Below, one piece after another: positions 26,631 to 36,287 of a DNA stretch of 64,000 nt. The DNA is from Rhodobacteraceae bacterium HTCC2083 (GTDB taxonomy: Bacteria > Pseudomonadota > Alphaproteobacteria > Rhodobacterales > Rhodobacteraceae), in assembly GCA_000156115.1 (NCBI GenBank), contig DS995276.1, positions 2,070,226-2,134,225 on the forward strand, given 5' to 3'. Numbering within the stretch: position 1 is the first letter of the stretch; each line of letters opens with the position of its first letter. The notes beneath the pieces were generated by a model. The model saw only the letters and a list, made by a program, of their open reading frames with translations. It made no database searches and was not told the origin of the DNA. The position numbers and the translations under genes were made by a program.

Positions 26631-26765
26631 TTACGCGCTCAGCTCTTTACGGCCCTTTGCGCGGCGCGCGTTCAGGATCTTGCGACCTGCTTTTGTGGCC
26701 ATGCGTGCGCGAAAGCCGTGGCGGTTCTTGCGAACGCGATTAGATGGTTGAAAGGTGCGTTTCAT
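26631..26765 (-). CDS. rpmH: 50S ribosomal protein L34
   Basis: The 44-residue basic protein [19 protein letters not shown] is unmistakable L34 of the large ribosomal subunit. The longer open frame upstream to 26963 is not part of it. It leads rpmH-rnpA-yidD. Confidence 0.97.
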   Translation of the reverse strand: MKRTFQPSNRVRKNRHGFRARMATKAGRKILNARRAKGRKELSA

Positions 26766-27059
26766 CGCTCCGTCTCCGTATAAAGCAGGGCAGCCGCGCA
26801 GAATCGCCGTGGCCCTATGTATCTTGAAGTCCGTCCAATAGAGGGGCGTGGGGGATAAGTCAAACCAAAGTGGCACGTTTTTCTGCAACAATTGGTCTGT
26901 TCTTGTGTGGGTGAATGTTACAGTTCTGATGCAAAGTCCAGCTTTGTTCACAGCAATTGTCACTCGTGATCAAGCAGGCGTGATAAGGCTTACGCAAACC
27001 AAATCAAATCAGCATGTTGCACTCAGACAAGCGAAACTGATTTGATCCGAAAGAGAACG
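26766..27059. other. Divergent intergenic region between rpmH and the VTT-protein gene
   Basis: No gene is visible in these 294 bases. On the minus strand TTGACT (26858-26863) and TATTGG (26835-26840) are spaced 17 bases apart and form a plausible sigma-70 promoter for rpmH, with a 70-base leader. I saw no DnaA boxes of the TTATCCACA type, so there is no evidence of an origin here. Confidence 0.4.
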
Positions 27060-27809
27060 ATGAGCTACATGACACAGACTCCAGAGAGCCAACCTAAATC
27101 CAAGTCTGGATTGGCCAGAATGCTCCCAATGCTGGTGATCCTTGTGGTTGCTGTGATTGGCGCTTTTACGTTAAAAGACTATCTCAGCTTTGATGCGCTG
27201 CGTGACAATCGTGAGGCTTTAATCGCCTTTCGTGACAGCAACTATCTTATTGCGGCATTTGGTTTTTTAGCGGTTTATGTCGCAATCGTCGGCTTCTCGC
27301 TTCCGGGTGCCACAATCGCTACACTTACTGGTGGCTTTTTGTTTGGCACCGCGTTTGGCACCTTCTTTAACGTCACAGGGGCCGCGCTAGGTGCGACGCT
27401 GATATTTCTCGCGGCGCGCTACGGGTTTGGTGAAAAGCTGGGGGCGAAACTGGAAAACAGCGAAGGGGCTGTGAAGAAGATCAAAGACGGGATCGACGAA
27501 AATCAGTGGTCGATGCTCTTTATCATTCGCCTTGTGCCAGCGGTGCCTTTCTTCATCGCCAACCTGATCCCGGCGTTTCTTGAAGTGCCGCTGCATCGCT
27601 ATGTGATCTCGACCTTCCTTGGGATTATCCCTGGCACGCTGGTCTTCACCTCCGTGGGTGCGGGTCTTGGCGAAGTGTTTGCCGCGGGTGAGACGCCAAA
27701 CTTCGGGATCATCTTTGAGCCACATATTCTCTTCCCAATTCTTGGCCTTAGCGCTTTGTCGCTGCTGCCCATCCTCGTGAAAGCCGTCACCGGCAAAAAG
27801 GGCATCTAA
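27060..27809 (+). CDS. VTT-domain (TVP38/TMEM64, DedA-like) membrane protein
   Basis: This 249-residue inner-membrane protein has a hydrophobic segment near residues 18-38 and the VTT core: G-F-S-L-P-G-A-T-I-A-T-L-T-G-G-F-L-F-G near 75-95, G-A-x-L-G-A-T-L-I-F-L-A-A-R-Y, and R-L-V-P-A-V-P-F-F-I-A-N-L. Members are thought to act as lipid scramblases or transporters. I use ATG 27060; ATG 27069 is also possible. Two bases separate it from the flavoprotein gene, a pairing often seen in proteobacteria, so they are co-expressed. Confidence 0.85.
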   Translation: MSYMTQTPESQPKSKSGLARMLPMLVILVVAVIGAFTLKDYLSFDALRDNREALIAFRDSNYLIAAFGFLAVYVAIVGFSLPGATIATLTGGFLFGTAFGTFFNVTGAALGATLIFLAARYGFGEKLGAKLENSEGAVKKIKDGIDENQWSMLFIIRLVPAVPFFIANLIPAFLEVPLHRYVISTFLGIIPGTLVFTSVGAGLGEVFAAGETPNFGIIFEPHILFPILGLSALSLLPILVKAVTGKKGI

Positions 27810-27811
27810 TC

Positions 27812-29230
27812 ATGGAAACGATCAAAACAGACATTCTGGTGATTGGCGCAGGCTCTGGTGGTCTGTCTGTTGCGGCAGGTGCAGTTCAAATGGGCGCAAG
27901 CGTGGTTCTGCTTGAGGGTCACAAAATGGGGGGCGATTGCCTGAACTTTGGGTGTGTCCCCTCCAAAGCGCTGATTGCTTCTGGCAAAGCGGCTTATGGG
28001 CAAGCGCATGCTGCTGCTTACGGTGTCGCGGATGTTGTTCCACAGGTGGATTACGCGGCGGCCAAAGATCACGTCGCGAGCGTTATCGCGCAGATTGAAC
28101 CCGTTGACAGCCAAGAGCGTTTTGAAGGTCTGGGTGTGCAGGTGATCCGTGAGTATGGAAAATTCATATCCCCCACGGAGGTTGAAGCTGGCGAATACCG
28201 TATCAAAGCGCGACGCGTTGTGATTTCAACGGGCTCTGCTCCCTTCGTGCCGCCTATTCCGGGCCTCGATACGGTGCCTTACGAAACAAACGAGACGTTG
28301 TTCGAGTTGCGTGAGCAGCCAGCGCATTTGCTCGTTATTGGTGGTGGCCCCATCGGTATGGAAATGGCGCAGGCGCATTTGCGTATGGGCTCAAAAGTGA
28401 CTGTCATCGAAGGTGCGAAAGCGCTGGGCAAGGATGATCCTGAGATAGCAGCAATCGTGCTTGATAAGCTGCGCGCTGAGGGGGTGGTGATCGAAGAAGA
28501 CGCTTTGGCCGGAGAGATAAAGGGCAAAGCAGGCGCTATAGAAGTGCATACCAAGGACGGCCGCGTGTTCAAAGGCTCGCACCTGTTGATGGCTGTGGGG
28601 CGTAAATCCAACATGGATAAACTGAACCTTGAGGCTGCAGGCATTGAAACACACCGCACGGGTATAGTTGTCGATGACAGCATGAAGACCACTAACAAAA
28701 AGGTCTATGCGATTGGCGACGTTGCTGGTGGGCTGCAATTTACCCATGTCGCGGGCTATCAGGCGGGCGTGATCATCCGATCAGCTTTGTTTGGCTTGCC
28801 TGCAAAGCAAAGCACCAAACATATCCCTTGGGCGACCTACACGGATCCTGAGCTGGCTCAAGTTGGTTTGACCGAAGCGCAAGCGCGCGACGAGCATGGC
28901 GACAAACTCGAAGTGGTGCGGTTTGACATTCATCACAACGACCGTTTGATCGCGGAGCGAAAAGCCTATGGTTTGATCAAAGTGATGGTTTTAAAGGGCC
29001 GTCCTGTTGGTGTGTCTATCGCTGGACCGCAAGCGGGCGAGTTGATTGGCATGTGGTCGCTTGCGATTGCGAATAAGCTGAAAATGAGCCAGATCTCCGC
29101 AATGGTCGCACCGTATCCATCTGTATTTGAGGTGAACAAACGCGCAGCGGGGGCTTATTTCACACCGCGCCTTTTTGAAAATGACACGGTCAAGAAAGTG
29201 GTGCGTCTTGTGCAGCGCTGGCTGCCATGA
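27812..29230 (+). CDS. FAD-dependent disulfide oxidoreductase (mercuric-reductase/dihydrolipoamide-dehydrogenase-like)
   Basis: The 472-residue flavoprotein has an FAD-binding G-A-G-S-G-G at 12-17, the redox-active pair Cys43/Cys48 in G-G-D-C-L-N-F-G-C-V-P-S-K, an NAD(P)-binding G-G-G-P-I-G-M-E near 174, and the C-terminal dimerisation domain (W-A-T-Y-T-D-P-E-L-A-Q-V-G). The His-x-x-x-x-Glu of lipoamide dehydrogenases is not obvious in its tail, and no heavy-metal domain or C-terminal Cys pair is seen, so neither mercury reduction nor lipoamide oxidation is assured. Its function with the VTT protein is unknown. Confidence 0.83.
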   Translation: METIKTDILVIGAGSGGLSVAAGAVQMGASVVLLEGHKMGGDCLNFGCVPSKALIASGKAAYGQAHAAAYGVADVVPQVDYAAAKDHVASVIAQIEPVDSQERFEGLGVQVIREYGKFISPTEVEAGEYRIKARRVVISTGSAPFVPPIPGLDTVPYETNETLFELREQPAHLLVIGGGPIGMEMAQAHLRMGSKVTVIEGAKALGKDDPEIAAIVLDKLRAEGVVIEEDALAGEIKGKAGAIEVHTKDGRVFKGSHLLMAVGRKSNMDKLNLEAAGIETHRTGIVVDDSMKTTNKKVYAIGDVAGGLQFTHVAGYQAGVIIRSALFGLPAKQSTKHIPWATYTDPELAQVGLTEAQARDEHGDKLEVVRFDIHHNDRLIAERKAYGLIKVMVLKGRPVGVSIAGPQAGELIGMWSLAIANKLKMSQISAMVAPYPSVFEVNKRAAGAYFTPRLFENDTVKKVVRLVQRWLP

Positions 29231-29305
29231 TTGGGTACGTGCGCGCGTTGTGAGTGCAGAACGCGCAGCGGGGCGTTTTAAGGGCAAGATGAAGCGAGTG
29301 GTTGA

Positions 29306-30691
29306 ATGTTGAACTCACTATCTGGGCGATTTTTGATCCTGACCACCGTGTTTGTGATGCTGGCGGAGATGTTGATTTTCTTCCCTTCAGTGGCTCGGTT
29401 TCGTGAAGATTTTCTATTGTCCCGATTGGAGCGTGCGCAAATCGCATCGCTCGCGCTGTTGGCCGACGATATGATTGATGCGGATTTGGAGGAAGAGCTG
29501 CTTCTGAATGCGGAAGTCTATAACGTTGTTCTGCGTCGCGATGCGGTCCGGCAATTGGTTCTAACCTCGCCCATGCCGCGCCCGATAGACGATACGTTTG
29601 ATCTGCGTGATCCGAGGGCCATGGTCTTGATCAAGGATGCGGTGGCGCGTTTGCTAAGCGCGGAACCTCAGGTCATCCGCATCATTGGCGCGCCTGTGCG
29701 CGAAGCGGGGCTGCTCATCGAAGTCACCATGCCTACGGAAAGTTTGCGCGCCGCGATGCTAGATTACGGGTTGCGCATTCTTGTGCTGTCTGCGGTCATC
29801 TCGATCTTCACGGCCGGCTTATTATTTCTTGCGGTGCGCTTTTTGCTGGTGCGCCCCATTCGCGGTGTTGTGGACCACATGCAGCGATACGCGGCGGCCC
29901 CTGAAGATGCGCGCCAGATCATTGAACCTAGCGCTGGTGTGACGGAGTTGCGCGAGGCCGAGGATGCTTTGCAATCGATGCAGATAGAATTGACTCAAGC
30001 ATTGAAGCAGAAAGAGCGGCTTGCGCAACTAGGTGGGGCAGTCGCGCGAGTTAGCCATGACCTGCGAAATATTCTGACCTCTGCGCAACTGTTCACAGAC
30101 CGCATCGAGATGAGCGAAGATCCCGTCGTTCAGCGCATGGCGCCGAAGCTGGTGAATTCGATCACGCGTGCGGTTAATCTTTGCGAGACGACTTTGGCTT
30201 TTGGAAAAGCGGAGGAACCCGCGCCGCGTCTTTCCCGTTTCCCGTTAAGTGAAATCGTCAACGAAGTCATCGCGTCGGAGAGGCTGGCCGTTGGGGAACA
30301 TGATCTAAGCTTTGCCGAAGACGTGCCGGCTGGGCTTTCCATTCGCGCAGATCCTGAGCAACTGTATCGTGTCATGTCCAATCTTGTGCGCAATGCGCGG
30401 CAAGCGATTATCACGACGGGAAAGTCGGGTGAAATCTCGGTGTGCGCTGATGAAAGCGATCAAGAATGGCTCATTCGTGTGCATGACACAGGTCCTGGTT
30501 TGCCCAAAAAAGCGCTCGCGCATTTGTTTACCCCGTTTCAAGGTGGCGCGCGCAAAGGGGGGACCGGATTGGGTCTTGCTATTGCGGCGGAACTTATCCG
30601 TGGGCATGGGGGAGTGCTGGAATTAACGCACTCTACAGAGGCTGGGACCTGCTTTGAGATACGCTTGCCCAAAGGCGATGTCGCTGTTTGA
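29306..30691 (+). CDS. Membrane sensor histidine kinase
   Basis: The 461-residue protein has two membrane segments (about 8-28 and 155-180) around a periplasmic sensor of about 125 residues. After a HAMP-like linker comes the dimerisation domain with phospho-acceptor His251 in R-V-S-H-D-L-R-N, then an HATPase domain with N box N-L-V-R-N-A-R-Q-A, D-T-G-P-G-L, and G-G-T-G-L-G-L-A-I. No response regulator is adjacent, so its partner is elsewhere. The signal is unknown. Confidence 0.88.
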   Translation: MLNSLSGRFLILTTVFVMLAEMLIFFPSVARFREDFLLSRLERAQIASLALLADDMIDADLEEELLLNAEVYNVVLRRDAVRQLVLTSPMPRPIDDTFDLRDPRAMVLIKDAVARLLSAEPQVIRIIGAPVREAGLLIEVTMPTESLRAAMLDYGLRILVLSAVISIFTAGLLFLAVRFLLVRPIRGVVDHMQRYAAAPEDARQIIEPSAGVTELREAEDALQSMQIELTQALKQKERLAQLGGAVARVSHDLRNILTSAQLFTDRIEMSEDPVVQRMAPKLVNSITRAVNLCETTLAFGKAEEPAPRLSRFPLSEIVNEVIASERLAVGEHDLSFAEDVPAGLSIRADPEQLYRVMSNLVRNARQAIITTGKSGEISVCADESDQEWLIRVHDTGPGLPKKALAHLFTPFQGGARKGGTGLGLAIAAELIRGHGGVLELTHSTEAGTCFEIRLPKGDVAV

Positions 30692-30759
30692 ATATTCGCG
30701 TAAGTCTGGTGCTTTTTGCGCTTGCAACGCTTTCGCACCTCGTCTAATCAGCGCCTAAC

Positions 30760-30836
30760 GGACCGATAGCTCAGCTGGATAGAGTACCTGACTACGAATC
30801 AGGGGGTCGGGGGTTCGAATCCTCCTCGGTCCGCCA
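30760..30836 (+). tRNA. tRNA-Arg (anticodon ACG)
   Basis: A 77-base cloverleaf with acceptor stem GGACCGA/TCGGTCC, D-loop AGCTCAGCTGGATAG, anticodon loop CTACGAA between CCTGA and TCAGG (anticodon ACG at 30794-30796, read as ICG after deamination), T arm GGGGGTTCGAATCCTCC and encoded CCA. It decodes CGU/CGC/CGA arginine codons. Confidence 0.97.
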
Positions 30837-30996
30837 TTTCTTAAAATTTATGCATTTCAAGCCTACATGTTGCTGGTTGGACTGATGTGCAGTTTACAGG
30901 GCCAGGTTTTCTTTGACATTCTAACCGCTTGCTCTTGTGCTTTTGAGGATTCGACGCACATTAGACGAAATCAAAATCTTCGAACTAGGAGTCCGC

Positions 30997-33876
30997 GTGT
31001 CCCTCTTCTTTATCGTTGCTTTGCCATTCTTTGGTGCACTTTTGCCAGGTTTGATGAATTCCGCTGGTCGGGCCGCGACGGCCGGTGTCACATTTACTGT
31101 CACTTTAGCCGCATTCGTGGGCCTTTTGACCAACCTGCCAAGTGTTGTCGCGGGTGAGGTCGTCATGGCGCGTGTCGATTGGATGCCGCTTTTGGGGCTG
31201 AACTTCACGCTCATGCTCGACGCGCTTGGCTTCTTCTTTGCGCTTTTGATCCTGGGGATCGGACTTTTGATTATTGCCTATGCGCGCCACTACCTAAGCC
31301 GTGACGATAATATGGGGCAGTTCTTTACCTATTTGTTGCTATTCCAAGGTGCGATGGTGGGCATTGTCCTTAGCGATAACATTCTGCTTTTGCTGATCTT
31401 TTGGGAACTAACTTCGCTGTCGTCCTTCTTGCTGATTGGCTATTGGAAGCATCTACCGGAGGGTCGTCAGGGCGCGCGGATGGCGTTGACTGTGACGGGC
31501 ATGGGCGGGCTCGCGATGATTGGCGGAATGCTGATTCTGGGCCAGATTGCTGGCAGCTATGATTTAAGCGTGATCTTGCAAAACCGTGAGCTGATACAGG
31601 CGGATCCGCTCTATGTACCTGCGCTCATTCTCATTCTGCTTGGCTGTTTTACGAAGTCTGCACAATTCCCATTTCATTTTTGGCTACCACACGCGATGGC
31701 GGCACCGACGCCGGTTTCCGCCTATCTGCATTCGGCCACGATGGTGAAGGCGGGTATCTTCTTGATGGCACGCATGTGGCCTGTGCTGTCCGGCACGCCG
31801 GAGTGGTTCATGATCGTCACGACTGCCGGCTTGGTCACGATGGTTCTGGGTGCCGTAATCGCTCTGTTCAAGCATGATCTAAAGGCGCTTCTGGCCTTTT
31901 CCACTGTCAGTCATTTGGGGCTGATCACGATGCTTTTGGGCACGGGCACCGCATTCGGTGCTATGGCGGCTATGTTCCACATTTTAAACCATGCGACGTT
32001 CAAGGCGGCCTTGTTCATGTCCGCGGGGATAATCGATCACGAGGCGCATACGCGTGACATTCGCCTGCTTGGTGGTTTGAGCAAACTGATGCCTGTGACC
32101 TTCGTTGTTGCGGCATTGGCCGCGCTGTCTATGGCGGGTATTCCGCTGCTCAACGGCTTCTTGTCGAAAGAAATGATGCTTGAAGAAGCGAACCACACGG
32201 TTCTTTTCGACACGCCCTGGTTAGTGCCTGTGTTGGCGACTATCGGGTCGCTATTTTCTGCGGCCTATTGCTTCCGCTTGATCGGGCACGTCTTCCTTGG
32301 ACCTGTGCGGGACGACTATCCAGCAAAGCCGCATGATCCGAATGCGGGTCTTTGGCTGCCGCCTGCAATTTTGGTTGTGTTGGTCGTCGTGATTGGTATC
32401 GCACCGTTCCTCGCGGAGCCTTTTGTGAAGATGGTAACCGCCTCTGTTTTGGGCGACACCGCGAGTGTGCCAAAGGCGCATTTCAAGATTTGGCACGGAC
32501 TTGTACCCGCCTTGTTCATGTCCATCGCGGCGGTTGTTGGTGGTTTGTTGATGCTATCCATCTTCAAGCCCGCCTTGCGCCTTTGGAACGCCACGCCGCG
32601 CCCCGAAGCAAAGCCCATCTTTGAAGCGACTGTAGAAAGAGCGGCCAGCTTGGCGCGTGCCGTGATTCTGCCGCTGCACAATGGTGCGTTCTCGCGCTAT
32701 GCGGCGATTGGATCGATCACGATTGTAGCTGCTGGGTATCACGCTTGGAGCACCGGCACGATCAGCGCGCCGACCTATAAAATGCAACCCGCGGGTATTA
32801 TTCCCTTCGCAGGATGGTTGATGTTAGTGGCCGCGACATTTGGCATGGTGATGATGCATCGCAACCGTCTTCTGTCACTCATTTTGATTGGTATCGTGGG
32901 CCTGACGGTCTCTATCGGGTTTGTCTATTTCAGTGCGCCAGATTTGGCGATGACGCAGTTCACCGTTGAAGTCGTCACGATTATTTTGTTGCTTTTGGCG
33001 CTCAACTTTTTGCCTAACAAGACGCCTACAGAGAGCAGTGTTTTACGACGCGTGCGCGATACGGGTGTGGCGATTATCGGCGGTATTGCGACCTTTGGAC
33101 TGTCCTATCACTATATGCTGCGCGACGCTGTAGGTGTGCCGATCTCTGAATTCCACGTCGCCAATTCCTACAAGGGTGGCGGCGGTACGAACGTGGTCAA
33201 CGTGATCCTAGTTGATTTCCGTGGCTTTGATACCTACGGCGAAATTATCGTGTTGGGTATTGCTGCGTTGTTGATCTTTGCTTTGACCGAGACGTTGCTG
33301 GGTGGACCCGTGCGGGCACGCTTGGTGAACCGTAAACCTGACCAATTAAGAGCAGGCAACACGCATCCAATGATGATGGTTGTTCTGACACGCGGTATGA
33401 TGCCTGTGGTTCTGATGGTCGGTTTCTACATCTTCTTGCGCGGACATAATGAGCCGGGTGGTGGTTTCATTGCGGGTCTGATCGTGTCCATTGCGGTTGT
33501 GATGCAGTATATGGCAAGTGGATTTGGCTGGGCCTCTGCGCGTCTGCGCTATCCGTATCACGGGGTCATCGGCGCGGGTGTGTTGATCGCGGGTCTGACT
33601 GGTATTGGGTCGTGGTTTGTTGGCAAACCTTTCCTCACATCGGATTTCACCTATGTGCGCATTCCGCCTTTTGAGAAGTTTGAACTGGCAACGGCAGCCC
33701 TGTTCGATTTGGGTGTATTCCTTGCGGTGGTTGGTGCTGTGATGTTGTCGCTTGAAAGCTTCTCGCGCATTGCGCGTCAGGCGGGGCCTGATGATAGCGA
33801 ACATGCAATGGATATTGATCCATCCCGCGATGATCCGGCGCGCGCGCTGGATGCGTCAGCGAAGGAGGCCGTGTAA
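30997..33876 (+). CDS. mrpA: Na+/H+ antiporter subunit MrpA fused to MrpB
   Basis: This 959-residue membrane protein resembles respiratory complex I subunit L. It has the proton-channel motifs (F-W-E-L-T-S-L-S-S-F-L-L-I-G, a Lys/Glu network, H-A-M-A-A-P-T-P-V-S-A-Y-L-H-S-A-T-M-V-K-A-G), a DUF4040-like part near residue 640, and a C-terminal MrpB domain (R-G-H-N-E-P-G-G-G-F-I-A-G-L). It is the largest part of the multi-subunit Mrp antiporter that exports Na+ for H+. I chose GTG 30997, which has AGGAG 7 bases upstream; the frame is open to 30937 but the extension is not hydrophobic. Its stop overlaps mrpC by one base. Confidence 0.92.
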   Translation: MSLFFIVALPFFGALLPGLMNSAGRAATAGVTFTVTLAAFVGLLTNLPSVVAGEVVMARVDWMPLLGLNFTLMLDALGFFFALLILGIGLLIIAYARHYLSRDDNMGQFFTYLLLFQGAMVGIVLSDNILLLLIFWELTSLSSFLLIGYWKHLPEGRQGARMALTVTGMGGLAMIGGMLILGQIAGSYDLSVILQNRELIQADPLYVPALILILLGCFTKSAQFPFHFWLPHAMAAPTPVSAYLHSATMVKAGIFLMARMWPVLSGTPEWFMIVTTAGLVTMVLGAVIALFKHDLKALLAFSTVSHLGLITMLLGTGTAFGAMAAMFHILNHATFKAALFMSAGIIDHEAHTRDIRLLGGLSKLMPVTFVVAALAALSMAGIPLLNGFLSKEMMLEEANHTVLFDTPWLVPVLATIGSLFSAAYCFRLIGHVFLGPVRDDYPAKPHDPNAGLWLPPAILVVLVVVIGIAPFLAEPFVKMVTASVLGDTASVPKAHFKIWHGLVPALFMSIAAVVGGLLMLSIFKPALRLWNATPRPEAKPIFEATVERAASLARAVILPLHNGAFSRYAAIGSITIVAAGYHAWSTGTISAPTYKMQPAGIIPFAGWLMLVAATFGMVMMHRNRLLSLILIGIVGLTVSIGFVYFSAPDLAMTQFTVEVVTIILLLLALNFLPNKTPTESSVLRRVRDTGVAIIGGIATFGLSYHYMLRDAVGVPISEFHVANSYKGGGGTNVVNVILVDFRGFDTYGEIIVLGIAALLIFALTETLLGGPVRARLVNRKPDQLRAGNTHPMMMVVLTRGMMPVVLMVGFYIFLRGHNEPGGGFIAGLIVSIAVVMQYMASGFGWASARLRYPYHGVIGAGVLIAGLTGIGSWFVGKPFLTSDFTYVRIPPFEKFELATAALFDLGVFLAVVGAVMLSLESFSRIARQAGPDDSEHAMDIDPSRDDPARALDASAKEAV

Positions 33877-34244
33877 TGGAACTACTCGTAGCATCCGCAA
33901 TTGGCGTCCTCACAGCAGGGGGTATATATCTGACTCTGCGCCTGCGCACTTTCCCGGTGATTTTGGGTGTCTCGCTTTTGACCTATGCGGTGAATGTCTT
34001 TTTGTTCACTTCCGGCCGCTTGACCGTCGGTGCCCCTCCCATCCTCCAAGATGGAGTTGATGTCTATGCAGACCCGCTGCCGCAGGCCTTAGTTCTGACA
34101 GCAATCGTAATTTCATTCGGCATGACCGCTGTAGTGGTGATGATCGGTCTCGGCGCATTCCTTGGGTCAGACGATGATCACGTTGATGATCTGCCTGGAG
34201 AGCAATCACAAACGAATGAGAGCGCATCGGAGAGCACATCATGA
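33876..34244 (+). CDS. mrpC: Na+/H+ antiporter subunit MrpC
   Basis: This 122-residue, NuoK-like subunit has three membrane segments (about 2-22, 27-47 and 67-95) with the conserved G-V-L-T-A-G-G-I-Y-L, N-V-F-L-F-x-S-G-R and D-P-L-P-Q-A-L-V-L-T-A-I-V-I-S-F-G motifs. It overlaps mrpA (TAATG) and mrpD (ATGA), so the subunits are translated in a coupled way. The acidic, polar tail is not conserved. Confidence 0.92.
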   Translation: MELLVASAIGVLTAGGIYLTLRLRTFPVILGVSLLTYAVNVFLFTSGRLTVGAPPILQDGVDVYADPLPQALVLTAIVISFGMTAVVVMIGLGAFLGSDDDHVDDLPGEQSQTNESASESTS

Positions 34245-35785
34245 CCCATTGGATCGTCGCTCCGATTATTCTGCCCGCATTGGTCGCGCCTTTTGTCGTG
34301 CTGACCGCACGCTATCACATTGGCATTCAGCGCGTGCTATCTGTTGCGGCTATCGTCGCTTTGATCGCCGTCGCTGCGAGTCTCGCATGGCAGGCCGCTG
34401 ACGGTACGACGACGCTGTATCAGATGAGCGATTGGGCCGCGCCGTTCGGCATCGTGCTGGTCGCGGATCGCCTGTCGACTATGATGGTGTTATTGACCTC
34501 AGTGCTGGCTTTGTTTGTTTTGCTCTATGCTATTGGATCAGGTTGGGACGATCGGGGGCGGCATTTCCATGCGCTGTTCCAGTTCCAGCTAATGGGCATT
34601 ATGGGCGCTTTCCTGACAGGCGATTTGTTCAACCTCTTCGTCTTTTTCGAAGTCCTGCTGATCGCGTCATACGGATTGATGATCCATGCGGGTGGCAACG
34701 CGCGGCTGAAAGCGGGTGTGCAATATGTGCTCTTCAACCTCATTGGATCGACCTTGTTCCTCTTCGCGCTTGGCTCGCTATATGCGGAGACGGGTACGCT
34801 GAACATGGCGGATCTGGCACAGCGCGTGGCATTGATCGGGCCTGAAGAAACGGTTGGCATCCGCGTCGCGTCAGTTCTTCTGTTGCTGGTCTTCGCGATC
34901 AAGGCAGCCCTTGTGCCGCTACATTTCTGGCTGCCTTCCAGCTATTCGGAGGCACCCGCACCGGTTGCCGCCCTCTTTGCTATCATGACCAAAGTTGGTG
35001 CCTATGCCATCATTCGTGTTTATACGATGGTTTTCCCACCAGAGTTGGACTCCACAGTAGGCCTGTTCGATGTCTGGCTCTTGCCGGCGGCTCTGGTGTC
35101 GCTTGCGCTCGGGATGATGGGCGTGTTGGCCGCGAAGAAGTTGGATCGTTTGGTCGCGTTCTCCGTTATCGGATCGATGGGCATGGTGATGATTTCGATC
35201 TCCCTGTTCACGCCCGAAGGGATCGCGGCTGCGCTCTACTATATTGTGCACTCGACCTTGGTGGGGGCCACGCTGTTCTTGATCTCCGATCTTGTCCGCA
35301 CGGGTCGCGCCAATCTAGATCTGACACCGCAACCCGTTATCGCGGGTAATGCGTTGACGGCGGGTTTGTATTTTGCGGCAGCCATTGCAATGGCAGGCCT
35401 ACCGCCTTTGTCAGGATTTCTTGGCAAATTACTGGTATTGGACGCCGCCTACGACAGTGCATTGCTGGTCTGGATTTGGGCGATTGTGTTGTCTTCTAGC
35501 TTGATTAGCATTCTTGGGTTTGCGCGCGCGGGCAGCATTCTGTTCTGGAAAGCGCATAGTGTTGAAGCTGGTGAAGACAGGGACTTTGGTGTGCGACCTT
35601 CGGCTTTGTCGTATGTGGCTGTTGGTGGCCTCATCACGCTCCTAGCGGCGCACACGATTTTAGCGGGGCAGGTCCACGGCTACACCACGAAAATGGCTGC
35701 TCAGCTCTTTTCGCCGGAGCCTTATATTTCCCAAGTTCTTGAGACACCCGGCAAGTTGAGTAAATCAAAAGAGGGGGATCACTAG
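34241..35785 (+). CDS. mrpD: Na+/H+ antiporter subunit MrpD
   Basis: This 514-residue homologue of complex I NuoM/NuoN has about 14 membrane segments and the proton-antiporter signature L-F-V-F-F-E-V-L-L-I-A-S-Y-G-L, L-H-F-W-L-P-x-S-Y-S-E-A-P-A-P-V-A-A-L-F-A. With MrpA it forms the proton path of the complex. The gene overlaps mrpC by 4 bases and is one base from mrpE. Confidence 0.93.
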   Translation: MTHWIVAPIILPALVAPFVVLTARYHIGIQRVLSVAAIVALIAVAASLAWQAADGTTTLYQMSDWAAPFGIVLVADRLSTMMVLLTSVLALFVLLYAIGSGWDDRGRHFHALFQFQLMGIMGAFLTGDLFNLFVFFEVLLIASYGLMIHAGGNARLKAGVQYVLFNLIGSTLFLFALGSLYAETGTLNMADLAQRVALIGPEETVGIRVASVLLLLVFAIKAALVPLHFWLPSSYSEAPAPVAALFAIMTKVGAYAIIRVYTMVFPPELDSTVGLFDVWLLPAALVSLALGMMGVLAAKKLDRLVAFSVIGSMGMVMISISLFTPEGIAAALYYIVHSTLVGATLFLISDLVRTGRANLDLTPQPVIAGNALTAGLYFAAAIAMAGLPPLSGFLGKLLVLDAAYDSALLVWIWAIVLSSSLISILGFARAGSILFWKAHSVEAGEDRDFGVRPSALSYVAVGGLITLLAAHTILAGQVHGYTTKMAAQLFSPEPYISQVLETPGKLSKSKEGDH

Positions 35786-35786
35786 G

Positions 35787-36287
35787 ATGACACGCGCTTA
35801 TAATTGGCTTGTGCCACACCCGTTTCTAACGCTTTTGCTTACTGTCGTTTGGTTGCTTTTGCAGAACGAATTCTCTGCGGGCATGTCTGTGTTCGGTCTG
35901 ATCCTTGGTATTGTCATTCCGCGTATCACTGCAATCTGGTGGCCCGATCGCCCGCAAGGCTTTCGCCTTGGCAAAATGCTCAGCTATTGCGTTTTGGTGA
36001 TTTGGGATATTGTGGTTGCAAACATCCAAGTGGCTTGGATCGTGCTGACAGTTCCCAACTCCAAACTGAAACCAGCATGGATAGTGATCCCGCTTGATCT
36101 GGTGCAACCCGAAGCAATCACGATGCTCGCGGGCACCATTACGCTGACGCCCGGAACTGTTTCGGCGGATCTGTCGGATCAGGGTCATAGCTTATTAGTG
36201 CATGTGCTTCACACAGATGATCCGCTATCTGTCGTGGACGAAATCAAGACTCGCTATGAAGACCGCCTAAAGGAGATTTTCCAATGA
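35787..36287 (+). CDS. mrpE: Na+/H+ antiporter subunit MrpE
   Basis: The 166-residue subunit has two or three N-terminal membrane segments and a cytoplasmic C-terminal domain with P-E-A-I-T-M-L-A-G-T-I-T-L-T-P-G-T-V-S-A-D, the conserved MrpE core. It is needed for assembly of the antiporter. Its stop overlaps the mrpF start by 4 bases. Confidence 0.92.
   Translation: MTRAYNWLVPHPFLTLLLTVVWLLLQNEFSAGMSVFGLILGIVIPRITAIWWPDRPQGFRLGKMLSYCVLVIWDIVVANIQVAWIVLTVPNSKLKPAWIVIPLDLVQPEAITMLAGTITLTPGTVSADLSDQGHSLLVHVLHTDDPLSVVDEIKTRYEDRLKEIFQ

Noticed and set aside
26766-27059. Replication origin beside rpmH-rnpA
   Set aside because: I saw no cluster of DnaA boxes, no dnaA gene and no AT-rich unwinding element; the region looks like two divergent promoters.
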